64,000 nt of DNA from 2-12-FULL-35-15 sp036386835 (GTDB lineage Bacteria > Bacteroidota > Bacteroidia > 2-12-FULL-35-15). This document shows positions 44,801 to 53,519 of this stretch, piece after piece. A program made the position numbers and the translations under genes. The notes below the pieces were generated by a model. It worked only from the letters and a program-made list of their open reading frames with translations. It ran no database searches and was not told the origin of the DNA. The stretch spans positions 496,001 to 560,000 of the forward strand of contig DASVUX010000011.1 of NCBI GenBank assembly GCA_036386835.1, in the 5' to 3' direction. Positions within the stretch are counted from its first letter, which is position 1, and the number at the start of each line of letters is the position of its first letter.

Positions 44801-45065
44801 ATTCACTGATGGAAAACACAACATTGTTCACAAGACTGTCATTCTCGCTCAGTGTTGAAAATTTATTGCCGTCATATTTGCTTACGCCCCCGCTGTTGGT
44901 CCCGAACCAGATATTCCCGAACCTGTCCTGGCACATTGAAAGGATCTGCGATTGGGCAAGGCCGTCTTCCACATTAAAGTTCCTGAAATCGTAGGTTTGG
45001 GAAAAAGAAGGCATAGCCGTTAATGCAGCGGCAAGGCAAAGAAATATTTTAATGAAGATTTTCAA
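41814..45065 (-). CDS. Two-component-regulator-propeller sensor with SpoIIE/PP2C phosphatase output
   Basis: 1083 aa. A signal peptide precedes two seven-bladed Reg_prop propellers (repeats such as DNEGVIWIGTAAGV and DHLGRMWIGTNNGL), a Y_Y_Y domain (FRLEGADEDWFPP, about 670-760), one transmembrane helix (near 765-785), a coiled coil, the linker ITDSIKYAKNIQEALLP, and a SpoIIE/PP2C phosphatase with metal-ligand Asp868 (SGDFYW), Asp885 (DCTGHGVPGAF), Asp1021 (FSDGYAD) and Asp1074/1075. Architecture like Bacteroidota hybrid sensors but with a Ser/Thr phosphatase output, probably acting on an anti-anti-sigma or other partner. The start is TTG; no in-frame ATG lies upstream. The target is not known. 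Confidence 0.94.
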   Translation of the reverse strand: MKIFIKIFLCLAAALTAMPSFSQTYDFRNFNVEDGLAQSQILSMCQDRFGNIWFGTNSGGVSKYDGNKFSTLSENDSLVNNVVFSISELKNGELIFGTNGGISIYNGKRFRNYTDKHGLPHNRVFKAIQDNEGVIWIGTAAGVCQFRENVVVPFASDSLLNNSIVFTIYADKVGNIWFGTFGNGVIKYNIRTKRFSNFTEEHGLRNNNVRAINEDIQGNIYVGTLSGISRITPQGTIERVNIPGEGDIAFTDIVADNRNNMWLATSNGVYKYNGYTYRIYKAKNGLASNDVYCAFQDREGNFWFGTPGFGVSKFSGEAFVSYSANDGLPSDYINCLFEDSKKNMWLGIKGYGVTKLRNNEFTTYKLNVKDLEHSLVDNEIQAIGEDDKGNLYFGSIAGLSVYDGKNFRNYYEDNGLPNKNVYAITKDHLGRMWIGTNNGLCYFKEEEIVEVPEIKALGAAQGTVPVFCIFEDRGRNLWISTEDGVIKYNRKTAVKYGKANGFTDKRVLSIAQDKNGFMWFGTSEGVFSYNFSSFERIDQNNGLAANKVYLIATDNNNNLWVGTTKGIDRIDLGIFHAENKIDIKHFGKDDGLKGVECNRNSKVRDSEGNLWFGTIKGVTVYNPHHDRINHKEALTRITGIRLFFQNAEEDLKKYSASTDSISHLPKGLVLPYDKNHITFDFIGVCITNPNKVKYQFRLEGADEDWFPPTSKTEATYSSLPAGDYVFHLKAMNNDGLWNERDVTFKFSVLPPWYKTWWFYTIVAIVAMGSIYLFIVVRTRNLRKAKEALEQEVELRTYQLRQEKEKVEVINKEVIEQKAIIEAKNHDITDSIKYAKNIQEALLPPLQNLYKELKEAFVLYQPKDIVSGDFYWFAKRNNKRFVASVDCTGHGVPGAFMSIIGNTLLNEIVTEKNITQPAGILDELHAGVKTALKQSESENERRDGMDIALCSLNEEGNILEYAGANRPLWIFRKNKTGGEAFEMIKANKFPIGGMELHENEKRKFTNHFIPVEKGDMIYIFSDGYADQFGGPKGKKFMVGNMQKLVEEIYLKPVEEQKTILSQAFHNWKGTLEQIDDVLVIGFRI

Positions 45066-45087
45066 TGTTCTAATGGTGAATAAAGAT

Positions 45088-45122
45088 ATAAAAAAAACCT
45101 CCTCAAACTTAATTGGGGAGGC
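45088..45122 (-). terminator. Rho-independent terminator of asnS
   Basis: Read on the minus strand, stem cctcccc / gaggagg (one G-T pair) is followed by eight T. It separates asnS from the propeller gene. Confidence 0.82.
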
Positions 45123-45143
45123 GTATTAAAGAAGGGAGCAGAT

Positions 45144-46577
45144 CTAGAATTCCGCGGTTTTAGGCGCGCGTGGGAACGGGATTACATCACGGATGTTGGT
45201 CATGCCGGTTACGAAAAGCACCAGCCTTTCAAACCCAAGTCCAAAGCCCGAATGCGGGGCTGAACCAAATCTCCTGGTGTCAAGATACCAGTAAAGCTCT
45301 TCTGTTGGTATATGCATCTCATTCATCCGCTGTTCAAGAAGCTCCAGGCGTTCTTCACGCTGTGAGCCGCCAATGATCTCCCCGATCCCCGGGAAAAGGA
45401 TGTCCATGGCTCCAACTGTTTTGCCATCGTCATTCTGCCTCATGTAAAAAGACTTGATGCCCTTTGGATAATCAGTAAGGATAACGGGCTTTTTAAAATG
45501 TTTTTCGACAAGATAACGCTCGTGTTCACTTTGCAGGTCAGCACCCCAGCTTTCGATCAGGTATTTGAATTTTTTCTTTTTATTCGGGGTGGAGTTTTTA
45601 AGGATCTCTATTGCTTCAGTATAAGTCAGGCGTTCAAAATTGTTATCGAGGCAGAAATTCAGTTTGGCAAGCAGATCAAGTTCTGAACGTTCATCCTGCG
45701 GTTTTGATTTTTCTTCTTCAAGCAACCGTGTCTTTAAGAATTCAAGTTCGTCCGGGCAGGTTTTTAAAGCGTAGCTGATAACATATTTAAGTAGGTCTTC
45801 GGCAAGCTGCATGTTGTCGTTGAGATCAGCAAATGCTACCTCAGGCTCTATCATCCAGAATTCTGCAAGATGGCGGGTAGTGTTGGAATTCTCAGCGCGG
45901 AAGGTTGGGCCGAATGTATAGATCTCACCTAGTGCCATCGCAGCAAGCTCACCTTCAAGCTGCCCTGAAACAGTAAGGTTGGTTGACTTTCCGAAGAAGT
46001 CCTGTTTAAAATCCACCAGGCCATCTTCGCTGCGCGGAGGGTTATCGAAATCAAGAGAAGTTACACGAAACATTTCGCCTGCACCTTCGGCATCAGAAGC
46101 TGTGATGATTGGCGTATGAAGGTATACGAATCCTTTTTCGTTAAAAAATTGGTGAACGGCAAAAGCCAGGGCGTGACGTATTTTGAATACCGCATTGAAC
46201 GTATTGGTACGGAAGCGCAAATGTGCGATCTCGCGCAGGAACTCAAGGCTGTGCTTCTTCGGCTGCAAAGGGAATTTCTCTGCATCGCTGTCACCAAGGA
46301 TCTCCAGCTGTTTTACTTTTACTTCCACCTTCTGGCCTTTTCCCAGCGATTCGATTAATTCACCGGTAACGCTGACAGCAGCTCCGGTTGTAAGCCGCTT
46401 TAAAAGGGCTTCATCCGTATTTGCGAAATCAACTACCGCCTGGATGTTATTGATTGTGGAACCATCATTAATGGCAATGAACTGGTTATTACGGAATGTA
46501 CGCACCCAGCCTTTAACATTCACTTCGCTTCCGAATGCCGTTGAATTTAACAGCTCTTTAACTTTGGTCCTTTTCAT
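45144..46577 (-). CDS. asnS: Asparaginyl-tRNA synthetase
   Basis: 477-aa class IIb synthetase. N-terminal OB-fold for the anticodon (GSEVNVKGWVRTFRNNQFIAIND, about 17-40). Catalytic domain: motif 2 FRAENSNTTRHLAEFWMIEPE near residue 225 and motif 3 GFGLGFERLVLF near 448. The Asn-type signature, together with the absence of the AspRS insertion, fits AsnRS. It charges tRNA-Asn with asparagine in the cytoplasm. Length is normal for bacterial AsnS. Confidence 0.97.
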   Translation of the reverse strand: MKRTKVKELLNSTAFGSEVNVKGWVRTFRNNQFIAINDGSTINNIQAVVDFANTDEALLKRLTTGAAVSVTGELIESLGKGQKVEVKVKQLEILGDSDAEKFPLQPKKHSLEFLREIAHLRFRTNTFNAVFKIRHALAFAVHQFFNEKGFVYLHTPIITASDAEGAGEMFRVTSLDFDNPPRSEDGLVDFKQDFFGKSTNLTVSGQLEGELAAMALGEIYTFGPTFRAENSNTTRHLAEFWMIEPEVAFADLNDNMQLAEDLLKYVISYALKTCPDELEFLKTRLLEEEKSKPQDERSELDLLAKLNFCLDNNFERLTYTEAIEILKNSTPNKKKKFKYLIESWGADLQSEHERYLVEKHFKKPVILTDYPKGIKSFYMRQNDDGKTVGAMDILFPGIGEIIGGSQREERLELLEQRMNEMHIPTEELYWYLDTRRFGSAPHSGFGLGFERLVLFVTGMTNIRDVIPFPRAPKTAEF

Positions 46578-46670
46578 GTGATGATCATTTAGATTTAGCC
46601 TTATCCGGCATGCAAAAAAACGAAAAATTTAGGGAATAACAATAGATTAGTTAGTGCTGCATTTTTAACA

Positions 46671-48119
46671 TTAATTCCTGTTGAGCCGTGCAAGTGACTT
46701 TTGGATGTATTGTTCTGTAGGCAGCTGGGCATTCTGAATACGTCTTGCATAAATTATGCTGTCAATAATTTCTTTCTGATGTTCTTCAACAAGAAGTTTC
46801 TGCTGCTCCACTTCCTTCTTCTGCTGCTCCACCTGTTGCTTTTGTTTCTCAATGATCAGTTTTTGTTTCCTGGTAAGGCTGAGTGACCTGAAAACAAATG
46901 CTGCAAACAGCACCACCAGGAGGAGCCCGAATGAAACGAAAACCAGGATTAACCGCTGTTTCCTGCTTTTTTCATCAGCAAGCGCCTGCTGGTTCTCCAT
47001 TTCTTTTTTATGCTCAGCAGCAGCTATGGCTTCTTTCTTTTCGAAATCATAACGCATCTGGCTTTGAATGCTGTTTTTTCTTGTCTCTTCATTGTCAAGG
47101 CTGTCACGGTAAAGAACAAACATTTTATGGTTCTCGTAGGCATCTTTGAAATTTCCTTCTGCACTGTCAAGTTCTGAAAGGGAACGGTAATTTACCAGGA
47201 GGTATTCCTTGTGGCCGGCTTCCCTGGCCAGCCTGCCAGCCCTTAAAAGGTAAGAACGTGCTTCTTTGAATTTCCGCTGATAGGCAAGGAAGCTGCCGAT
47301 GTTGGAAAGACAGCTTGCTACTGCAGCTTTGTTCCCTGCCTGTTCCTGCAGATGCAGGGCACTGGTATAGTTCTCTATTGCAAGATCAAGATTCAGGTTA
47401 CGTTGGGAAATATCATTAGCCCTGCCCGCTGTTTCGGCCATAGCAAAATATACGTTGCCGATATTGTTGTACGAATATGCAATCGCTTTTTTATCACCCA
47501 GTTCTTCCTTGATCTTTATAGAAGCTTTATAATTTTCAATGGCTTTGTTATAATTCTTCTGGTTAAAATGAACAAGGCCGATATTGTTAAAAGCAGAAGC
47601 GATTCCTTTATTATCACCTATCGATCTTTTAATTGTGAGTGAGGCTTCATAATACCTGAGTGCCTGGGAATAGTTATCCTGGAGGTCATATATAATACCG
47701 ATATTATTAAGGGCTGAAGCAATTCCTTTTTTGTCATCAATTTCCTCCATGATTTTTAAGGAGGAGAAATAACTTTTAAGAGCTTCGGAATAATTTCCCT
47801 GTTCCTGGAGGATAATGCCGATGTTGCTGAAAGTTTTGGCTTTATATCTTTTAAGTGTTCTCTTTGTTTTTCCATTTACGGGATTACTTAAAGCGGAATC
47901 TGCATGGCGGAGCGCTATTTTTCCATACCTGAGGCCTTCCGGATAATTTCCTTCCACTTCAAATTCATCACTTACCTGGTATAAGGTGATGAGCCGCGCT
48001 GTATCTGACTGCGCAGTTCCAAGCAGTAAAATAAGGGAATCAGTGGTCTGTGCCCGGGAATAAGAACCGCTCCAAAGCAACAGGAGAAAAAGGCTTAATA
48101 TGGATCCCGGAATTCTCAT
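46671..48119 (-). CDS. TPR sensor-like protein ending at the SpoIIE linker (paralogue 2)
   Basis: 482 aa. Signal peptide, then about six to eight tetratricopeptide repeats (units such as YSEALKSYFSSLKIMEEIDDKKGIASALNNIG), one transmembrane helix (about 391-411), and a Gln/Lys/Glu coiled coil. The C-terminus has the linker IIDSIIYARRIQNAQLP (451-467), which in related Bacteroidota proteins joins directly to a SpoIIE phosphatase; here only 15 residues follow and no catalytic domain exists. TPRs are periplasmic by prediction, the coiled coil cytoplasmic. Its ATG overlaps the stop of the upstream paralogue by 4 nt (ATGA). No phosphatase remnant lies downstream. Confidence 0.9.
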   Translation of the reverse strand: MRIPGSILSLFLLLLWSGSYSRAQTTDSLILLLGTAQSDTARLITLYQVSDEFEVEGNYPEGLRYGKIALRHADSALSNPVNGKTKRTLKRYKAKTFSNIGIILQEQGNYSEALKSYFSSLKIMEEIDDKKGIASALNNIGIIYDLQDNYSQALRYYEASLTIKRSIGDNKGIASAFNNIGLVHFNQKNYNKAIENYKASIKIKEELGDKKAIAYSYNNIGNVYFAMAETAGRANDISQRNLNLDLAIENYTSALHLQEQAGNKAAVASCLSNIGSFLAYQRKFKEARSYLLRAGRLAREAGHKEYLLVNYRSLSELDSAEGNFKDAYENHKMFVLYRDSLDNEETRKNSIQSQMRYDFEKKEAIAAAEHKKEMENQQALADEKSRKQRLILVFVSFGLLLVVLFAAFVFRSLSLTRKQKLIIEKQKQQVEQQKKEVEQQKLLVEEHQKEIIDSIIYARRIQNAQLPTEQYIQKSLARLNRN

Positions 48120-49615
48120 CCTTTACTACCCTTTAGCCGCATGAATATATTCTGAATATAATTGTCAGTTGGAAGCTGTGCCATCTGGATCCGTTTGGCA
48201 TATGTTATACTCGCAATTATTTCTTTCTGGTGCTCTTCAACAATCAGCTTTTGTTCTTCAACTTCCTTTTTCTGCATCTCTACAAGATGCTTTTGTTTTT
48301 CAATAATCAGATTTTGTTTTCTTGTCAGTTTGAGCGAGCGGTACACAAAAACTGCAAATAGTATGACAAGGAAAAGTCCGCAAAGTACAAAGCTGAGAAT
48401 AAGCCGCTGCTTCCTGCTTTTCTCTTCGGAAAGTGTCTGCTGGTTTTCCAGTTCTTTCTTGTGCTCAGCAGCTGCAACGGCTTCTTTCTTTTCAAATTCA
48501 TAGTTCATCTGGTTCTCTATGGTTTGCGTGCGCGTTTCCTCGTTGTCTAGACTGTCGCGGTACATGATGTGAAGCTTATGATTGGTGTAAGCCCCTTCAT
48601 AATTCCCGGTTGCACTGTCGAGAGAAGCCATATCGAGATAAACATCCCTCAGGTATTTCTTATATCCTATCTTCAGCGAGAGATCGCGCGCTTTAAGGAG
48701 GTATTCCCGGGCTTCGTGATATTTTTTTTGTTTCGCAAATACATTCCCGATATTGTTGTAAGAGGTGGCAATGCCGGCTTTATCGCCCAGGCCTTCTTTT
48801 ATCTTTAATGAAGCGAGATGATGTTTTAAAGCTTCTTCATAATTCTTCTGCGCATAATATACCAGGCCGATATTATTATAAGATTGCGAAAGCCCCTTCT
48901 GATCTCCGAGTTCTTCTTTGATCTTTAATGAAGCATAGTAATTCTTCAGTGCTTCAGGATAATCACCCTGCGCAGTATAAACGTTTGCCATGTTATTATA
49001 GGAATACGCAATACCTCTTTGATCCCCGATCTCTTCTTTTATTTTCAATGATGCCCTGTGATTCTTCAAGGATTCACTGTAATTAAGCTGGGCGTAATAG
49101 ACTGCCCCGATATTATTGTAGGATGCTGCATGCGATTTTTTATTACCGATCTCTTCAAAGATCTTCAGGCAGGTGAAATAATTTTTCAGAGCTTCCGGAT
49201 AATTGCCGAGTGAATAATAAACGCTTCCGATATTGTTATAGGCGTCAGCGATCCCCTGTTTGTCGTTTGCCGATTTCGAAATTTCCAGCGATGCCTGGTA
49301 GTTTTTCAGCGCTTCATGATAATTGCCTTTGTCATCCGCAAAGTATCCCGCATGAATGTATGCGGCAGCTTCCCCTTTTTTGTAACGGATTTTTTTAGCA
49401 AGTGATAATGCGCTTTTTAAATATTCATCGGCTTTAACATCATCTGTAAACTCGTATTGGAGGAAGAGCTGGTTAAAAGCGTTTACTTTGGCAGTATCTG
49501 CTTTGGATGTTTCGATAACATTAAGCAGGGAATCAATGATCGGATTTTGGGAAAAGCTGTAAGCAGGTGGTAAAAGGACAACCAGGAATGCAAAAATCAA
49601 CCGCATGCTTTTCAT
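48116..49615 (-). CDS. TPR sensor-like protein ending at the SpoIIE linker (paralogue 1)
   Basis: 499 aa. Same architecture as its downstream neighbour: signal peptide (to about 22), around seven TPRs (YPEALKNYFTCLKIFEEIGNKK and similar, each followed by SYNNIG), a transmembrane helix near 406-426, a coiled coil and the linker IIASITYAKRIQMAQLP (466-482), then only 17 residues. The two proteins are strongly alike over their last 150 residues (shared YRDSLDNEETR, FEKKEA, KSRKQRLIL), so a tandem duplication is evident. It is the first gene of a two-gene coupled operon. Role unknown; it may bind or regulate a SpoIIE-type partner. Confidence 0.9.
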   Translation of the reverse strand: MKSMRLIFAFLVVLLPPAYSFSQNPIIDSLLNVIETSKADTAKVNAFNQLFLQYEFTDDVKADEYLKSALSLAKKIRYKKGEAAAYIHAGYFADDKGNYHEALKNYQASLEISKSANDKQGIADAYNNIGSVYYSLGNYPEALKNYFTCLKIFEEIGNKKSHAASYNNIGAVYYAQLNYSESLKNHRASLKIKEEIGDQRGIAYSYNNMANVYTAQGDYPEALKNYYASLKIKEELGDQKGLSQSYNNIGLVYYAQKNYEEALKHHLASLKIKEGLGDKAGIATSYNNIGNVFAKQKKYHEAREYLLKARDLSLKIGYKKYLRDVYLDMASLDSATGNYEGAYTNHKLHIMYRDSLDNEETRTQTIENQMNYEFEKKEAVAAAEHKKELENQQTLSEEKSRKQRLILSFVLCGLFLVILFAVFVYRSLKLTRKQNLIIEKQKHLVEMQKKEVEEQKLIVEEHQKEIIASITYAKRIQMAQLPTDNYIQNIFMRLKGSKG

Positions 49616-49717
49616 AGTCCTAAGTTACAATTAAACTGCACATGATTGATATTACAAATGTGGTTAGGATTGCTAACGGCAGAGTGATTATGAAACTGTA
49701 TCACAAGCCGGATTCCA

Positions 49718-49755
49718 TAAAAAAAGCCACCCGGATCCCGGATGGCTTTTCTTTT
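49718..49755 (-). terminator. Terminator of the T9SS operon
   Basis: A hairpin with stem aaaagcca / tggctttt plus ccgg / ccgg (one mismatch), loop atc; the minus-strand side ends in seven T. Confidence 0.8.
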
Positions 49756-49768
49756 CAATAAAACAGGG

Positions 49769-52700
49769 TTATCTTGTAATTATGAGGCGCTGTAAGCTTG
49801 TTGAATTATCAATTGCCAGGCTTACAAAGTAAACACCCGGCTGAAGATCGGTTTCAATATTCTGGAGGAACTCGCCCTTTTGCCTGTCGCAGCTGAACGG
49901 AGCGATCACCATTTCACCTAAAACATTATAAACTTCAACCCTAACTTTTGCATTCTTTTCAAGCACAGCACTGATCGAAATGTTCCCGGTTGAAGGATTG
50001 GGGTAAATCTTGAATTGAACCTGGTTGGACTTTATGATATTCACCCCTACAGATGTCTGTGTAGTATAAACAGTGCTGGAGTCAGCTTCATAATCCATAT
50101 CGTAATACTGTGTTATTGAGCCGTCCACAACAAAATTATAGATGGAAACCCTTTCTAATCCCGGAATATCCGCGTAAATCACATAATTCTCTCCAGCGAT
50201 ATTTAAAGGAATGTTATCAAAACTGTAATTCCCTGACGCATCGGTTTCAGTACTGGCGATCATTTGGCCGCCCGGGTTTCTGCCGAGTTTGATATCGACT
50301 CCCGGGATCGGGTCACCGGGTGCTCTTCCGAAACCATCGCCTTCAGTAACCTGCCCGTCAACATGTCCCGGGCCGGATAGAAGCGATGCTTCAACCATCA
50401 CGATATTTGCCACGAAATTAGAGGAACAATCATGATTTATCACTGATGCCGAATCCCAAAGGAATTCATCACCATAATATGTCGGGCTGGCCAGCGGGTA
50501 AGCTGCGGTATCATTAAACACTTTAACCAGGTAATCACCGGGAGGCACGGAAGCGAAATAATAGTTTCCGCCTGCATCCAGTGTGGTTGTCATGACTGTA
50601 TCAAATGTGGTAAGGACAGAAAGATGATCATATAAAACCACCGCATTTGTTCCTGTGCCTAAGCTTCCCCCCGAATAAGTAACATGGCCGTAAATGTTTG
50701 CAGGTGGATAAACAGTAACAGTCGTGTTATTCGTACCAGCACATCCATTCGCATCAATGATTGAGATCGTATAATATGTATTCACTGCCGGACTCACGGT
50801 AGTTGCAGGAGCAGAGCTGAAATTACTGCTTCCGTCATTCCATGTATAAGTAACGTATGGTGGCGTCCCTCCGGACGCAACCGATGTAAGCATCGTATTA
50901 GAACCTGTACAAATTGTATCAGGCAAACTCGCAGTAACTGTCACGTCTGATGGTTGAGTTATAACAACAGCACTGTTAGCTGTACAACCACTGGCATCTG
51001 TTATAGTAATGGTATGAGAACCTGCAGCAAGTGCGGATGCAGTTGCTGTCGTTTGACCGGACGGACTCCATAAATATGTATATAATGGGGTCCCGCCTGT
51101 TGGCGATGCTGTGGCAGATCCACTAGATGTTCCGAAGCAGGATGCGGGGGAAGAAGTTGGATTCACAGCCAGTGCTGCAGGTTCAGTAATCGAAACGGTA
51201 TCGTACGCATTGCATCCGTTGGCATTCGTAACCACAACAGAATAAACTCCAGCGCAAAGCCCGCTGATGCCTGCGGTTGTCTGATTACCCGGAATCCAAA
51301 GAAATGTTGAGCCAGGGGAAGTGGCGGTAACTGAGCCGTTACACATGCCAAAACAGCTCACATCATTCGAAGTGCTGAAAACTGCCGGCAGGGGATTAAC
51401 TGTTATAGTAACATTGTCTGTCAGGCTGCATCCCGCAGCGGAAGTGGCAGTCAGGGTTGCAGTATAAGCACCGGCAGCAGAATACGTATGTGAAGGGCTT
51501 AGAGCTGAGGAGTTGACTCCATCACCAAATGCCCACAAATAGGATGTTCCGTTGCTGGCCGCGCTGAAAGATACCGGTGAGCCAGCGCAGGCGCTTTGGT
51601 CCGGACCGCCATTCACAGTGGGCAACGGATTTACGGTCACAGTGGCAATAGCTGTGGAAGTACAACCGTTCAATGTTCCTGTAACAGTATAAGATGTAGT
51701 AGATGATGGGCTTGCAATAGGGCTAGAGCCTGTTGCAGAGCTCAGTCCTGCAGAAGGACTCCAGCTGTATGTGCTCGCACCGGCCGCTGTAAGCGTATCA
51801 TTTCCCCCGGAACATATTGAAAGTGAGTTTACAGTTATATTGGGAAGTGGAACAATCGTAATGTTGCTGTTTGCAGAAACTGCACTGCATCCGCCCGAAG
51901 CAGCGATCGTGTTTGTTACAGTATAAGTTCCTGGTGTGCTTGAAAGTACATTCACCTGCCCGGTTGAAGAGTTAATTACAAGCCCTGCTGTAGAAGTGAA
52001 CGTTCCTGCAGATCCTCCACCGCTGAACGTAGGCGTAGGGTTTACAGCATTGTGGCAATAAGGGCTTCCGCTATAGCTAAAAGTGGCTGCCGGAGGGTTA
52101 TTTACGGTTACGTTTCCGAAGCCCATGCCGCTACATCCGGATTTGGTATATGTACATGTATAGGTGGTGGATGATCCCGGGGAAACTACAATTGAGGAAG
52201 ATGTGCTGCCGCCCGGTGCCCATGAATAGGCACCTCCCGCGATAGATGGTGTGGCTGTCAGTGTCGCAGAATTACCCGCGCATATGGTTGAGCTGTTTAC
52301 GGAAACTGTCGGATTGGGGTTTACGGTTGTAACAGCAGTAATCGGTGCTGAAGAGCAGCCTGCTGCAGTCCCGGTGATTGTATAGGTTGCAGTTCCCGGT
52401 GAAACCCCGGTTGTGTTTAATGTCTGTGAGATGGCCCCCCCGCTATTGAAGCCGCCTGTAACCCCGGATTGGCTCACAGAAAAGCTGTAGGATGTACCGG
52501 CAATAGAGCTGCCGAAAGTATAATTGGTAGAGCTGCCTGAACAGATCGTTTGTGAACCAGGCGTAGAGTTAATAACGGGGAGTGAGTTCACCGTGACAGT
52601 GATCGGGTAAAAGCTTCCCGGGCAACCTGCAAGTGAGGTTGCCTGCACTGTATAATTAACATTTGTTGTGGAAGGTGCAGTGCTCGTGATTGTATTATTC

Positions 52701-53461
52701 AAAGTGCTCGTTGATTGCGTTGAAGTGCTTTCCCCTGTGGTATTGGCATTATCTGTCGCGCTCCAGGTATATGTTGCAGGAATATTGCTGGATAATGGGA
52801 TATTTACCGCAGATCCGCTGCAGATAGTTGCTGTACCCGAGCTTGTCATAGCGGGAGCAGGATTAACGGTTGCCACTACACTGATCGGGCTGCCCACACA
52901 CCCTGCCCCGGAAGTTGGAGTAACAGTGTAAGTCACAGTACCTGGCGTGCTGCCCGTATTAGTAAGAAATTGTGAGATAGCTGATCCACCCGCATTCGAT
53001 GCCCCGGTTACTCCTGATTGACTGACCGTCCATGAGAAACTGGTGCCGCCAACACTGCTGTTCAGTACAAGGGCTGTACTGCTGTTGCTGCATATTGTCT
53101 GGGATGAAGGTGATGAAGAGGCCACAGGCACCGGGTTAACATTTACAATTATGGCTGCACCGGCAGTAGCTGCAACCGCATCAGTAACTGTTAATGTATA
53201 GGTTGTGGTAACTGTAGGATTCGCAGTCGGGTTAGCAACTGTTGCTGAGCTGAGCCCTGTGGAAGGCGACCAGGAATAAGTATATGGTGGGGTTCCGAAA
53301 CTTGCGGATGGTGAGCCTCCTATCGTGATCGGTGAACCTGCACACATTGAGGTGTTGGCACCTGCATTTGCCGCCAGGGGTTGTGCAGCAGCACCCAGTG
53401 ATGCGGAAAGAGCAATAACCAGGATTGCGGCCTTCCTGTATTTTCCAATAAGATTTTTCAT
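49769..53461 (-). CDS. Giant T9SS adhesin-like protein with PKD-like and SprB-type repeats
   Basis: 1230 aa. Signal peptide to about residue 27 (GAAAQ). Then a long series of PKD-like/Ig repeats (about 30-650) with TICSGSSTNYTF and similar SGxATIC patterns, one clear PKD domain (SYLWAFGDGVNSS and TYSAAGAYTATLTATSAAGC), two SprB-type repeats (SNDVSCFGMCNGSVTA and SPASCFGTSSGSATA, each ending in ITxPxxL), a third Ig-like unit, the shared double beta-sandwich module (nt 50706-50040) and a T9SS sorting domain starting FKIYPNPSTG. Probably a surface fibre or gliding/adhesion protein. 58 nt downstream of another T9SS gene on the same strand; likely one operon. Confidence 0.92.
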   Translation of the reverse strand: MKNLIGKYRKAAILVIALSASLGAAAQPLAANAGANTSMCAGSPITIGGSPSASFGTPPYTYSWSPSTGLSSATVANPTANPTVTTTYTLTVTDAVAATAGAAIIVNVNPVPVASSSPSSQTICSNSSTALVLNSSVGGTSFSWTVSQSGVTGASNAGGSAISQFLTNTGSTPGTVTYTVTPTSGAGCVGSPISVVATVNPAPAMTSSGTATICSGSAVNIPLSSNIPATYTWSATDNANTTGESTSTQSTSTLNNTITSTAPSTTNVNYTVQATSLAGCPGSFYPITVTVNSLPVINSTPGSQTICSGSSTNYTFGSSIAGTSYSFSVSQSGVTGGFNSGGAISQTLNTTGVSPGTATYTITGTAAGCSSAPITAVTTVNPNPTVSVNSSTICAGNSATLTATPSIAGGAYSWAPGGSTSSSIVVSPGSSTTYTCTYTKSGCSGMGFGNVTVNNPPAATFSYSGSPYCHNAVNPTPTFSGGGSAGTFTSTAGLVINSSTGQVNVLSSTPGTYTVTNTIAASGGCSAVSANSNITIVPLPNITVNSLSICSGGNDTLTAAGASTYSWSPSAGLSSATGSSPIASPSSTTSYTVTGTLNGCTSTAIATVTVNPLPTVNGGPDQSACAGSPVSFSAASNGTSYLWAFGDGVNSSALSPSHTYSAAGAYTATLTATSAAGCSLTDNVTITVNPLPAVFSTSNDVSCFGMCNGSVTATSPGSTFLWIPGNQTTAGISGLCAGVYSVVVTNANGCNAYDTVSITEPAALAVNPTSSPASCFGTSSGSATASPTGGTPLYTYLWSPSGQTTATASALAAGSHTITITDASGCTANSAVVITQPSDVTVTASLPDTICTGSNTMLTSVASGGTPPYVTYTWNDGSSNFSSAPATTVSPAVNTYYTISIIDANGCAGTNNTTVTVYPPANIYGHVTYSGGSLGTGTNAVVLYDHLSVLTTFDTVMTTTLDAGGNYYFASVPPGDYLVKVFNDTAAYPLASPTYYGDEFLWDSASVINHDCSSNFVANIVMVEASLLSGPGHVDGQVTEGDGFGRAPGDPIPGVDIKLGRNPGGQMIASTETDASGNYSFDNIPLNIAGENYVIYADIPGLERVSIYNFVVDGSITQYYDMDYEADSSTVYTTQTSVGVNIIKSNQVQFKIYPNPSTGNISISAVLEKNAKVRVEVYNVLGEMVIAPFSCDRQKGEFLQNIETDLQPGVYFVSLAIDNSTSLQRLIITR

Positions 53462-53519
53462 GTGTGGATGTTTTTAATTAATCACTAATTTGAATGTGCT
53501 TTTATCCATGCTGATCCGG

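Noticed and set aside
46671..49615. Frameshift having removed a SpoIIE domain from the TPR proteins
   Set aside because: The first gene's stop overlaps the next start, and after the second gene only a 93-nt spacer and asnS follow; no phosphatase remnant is seen in any frame.
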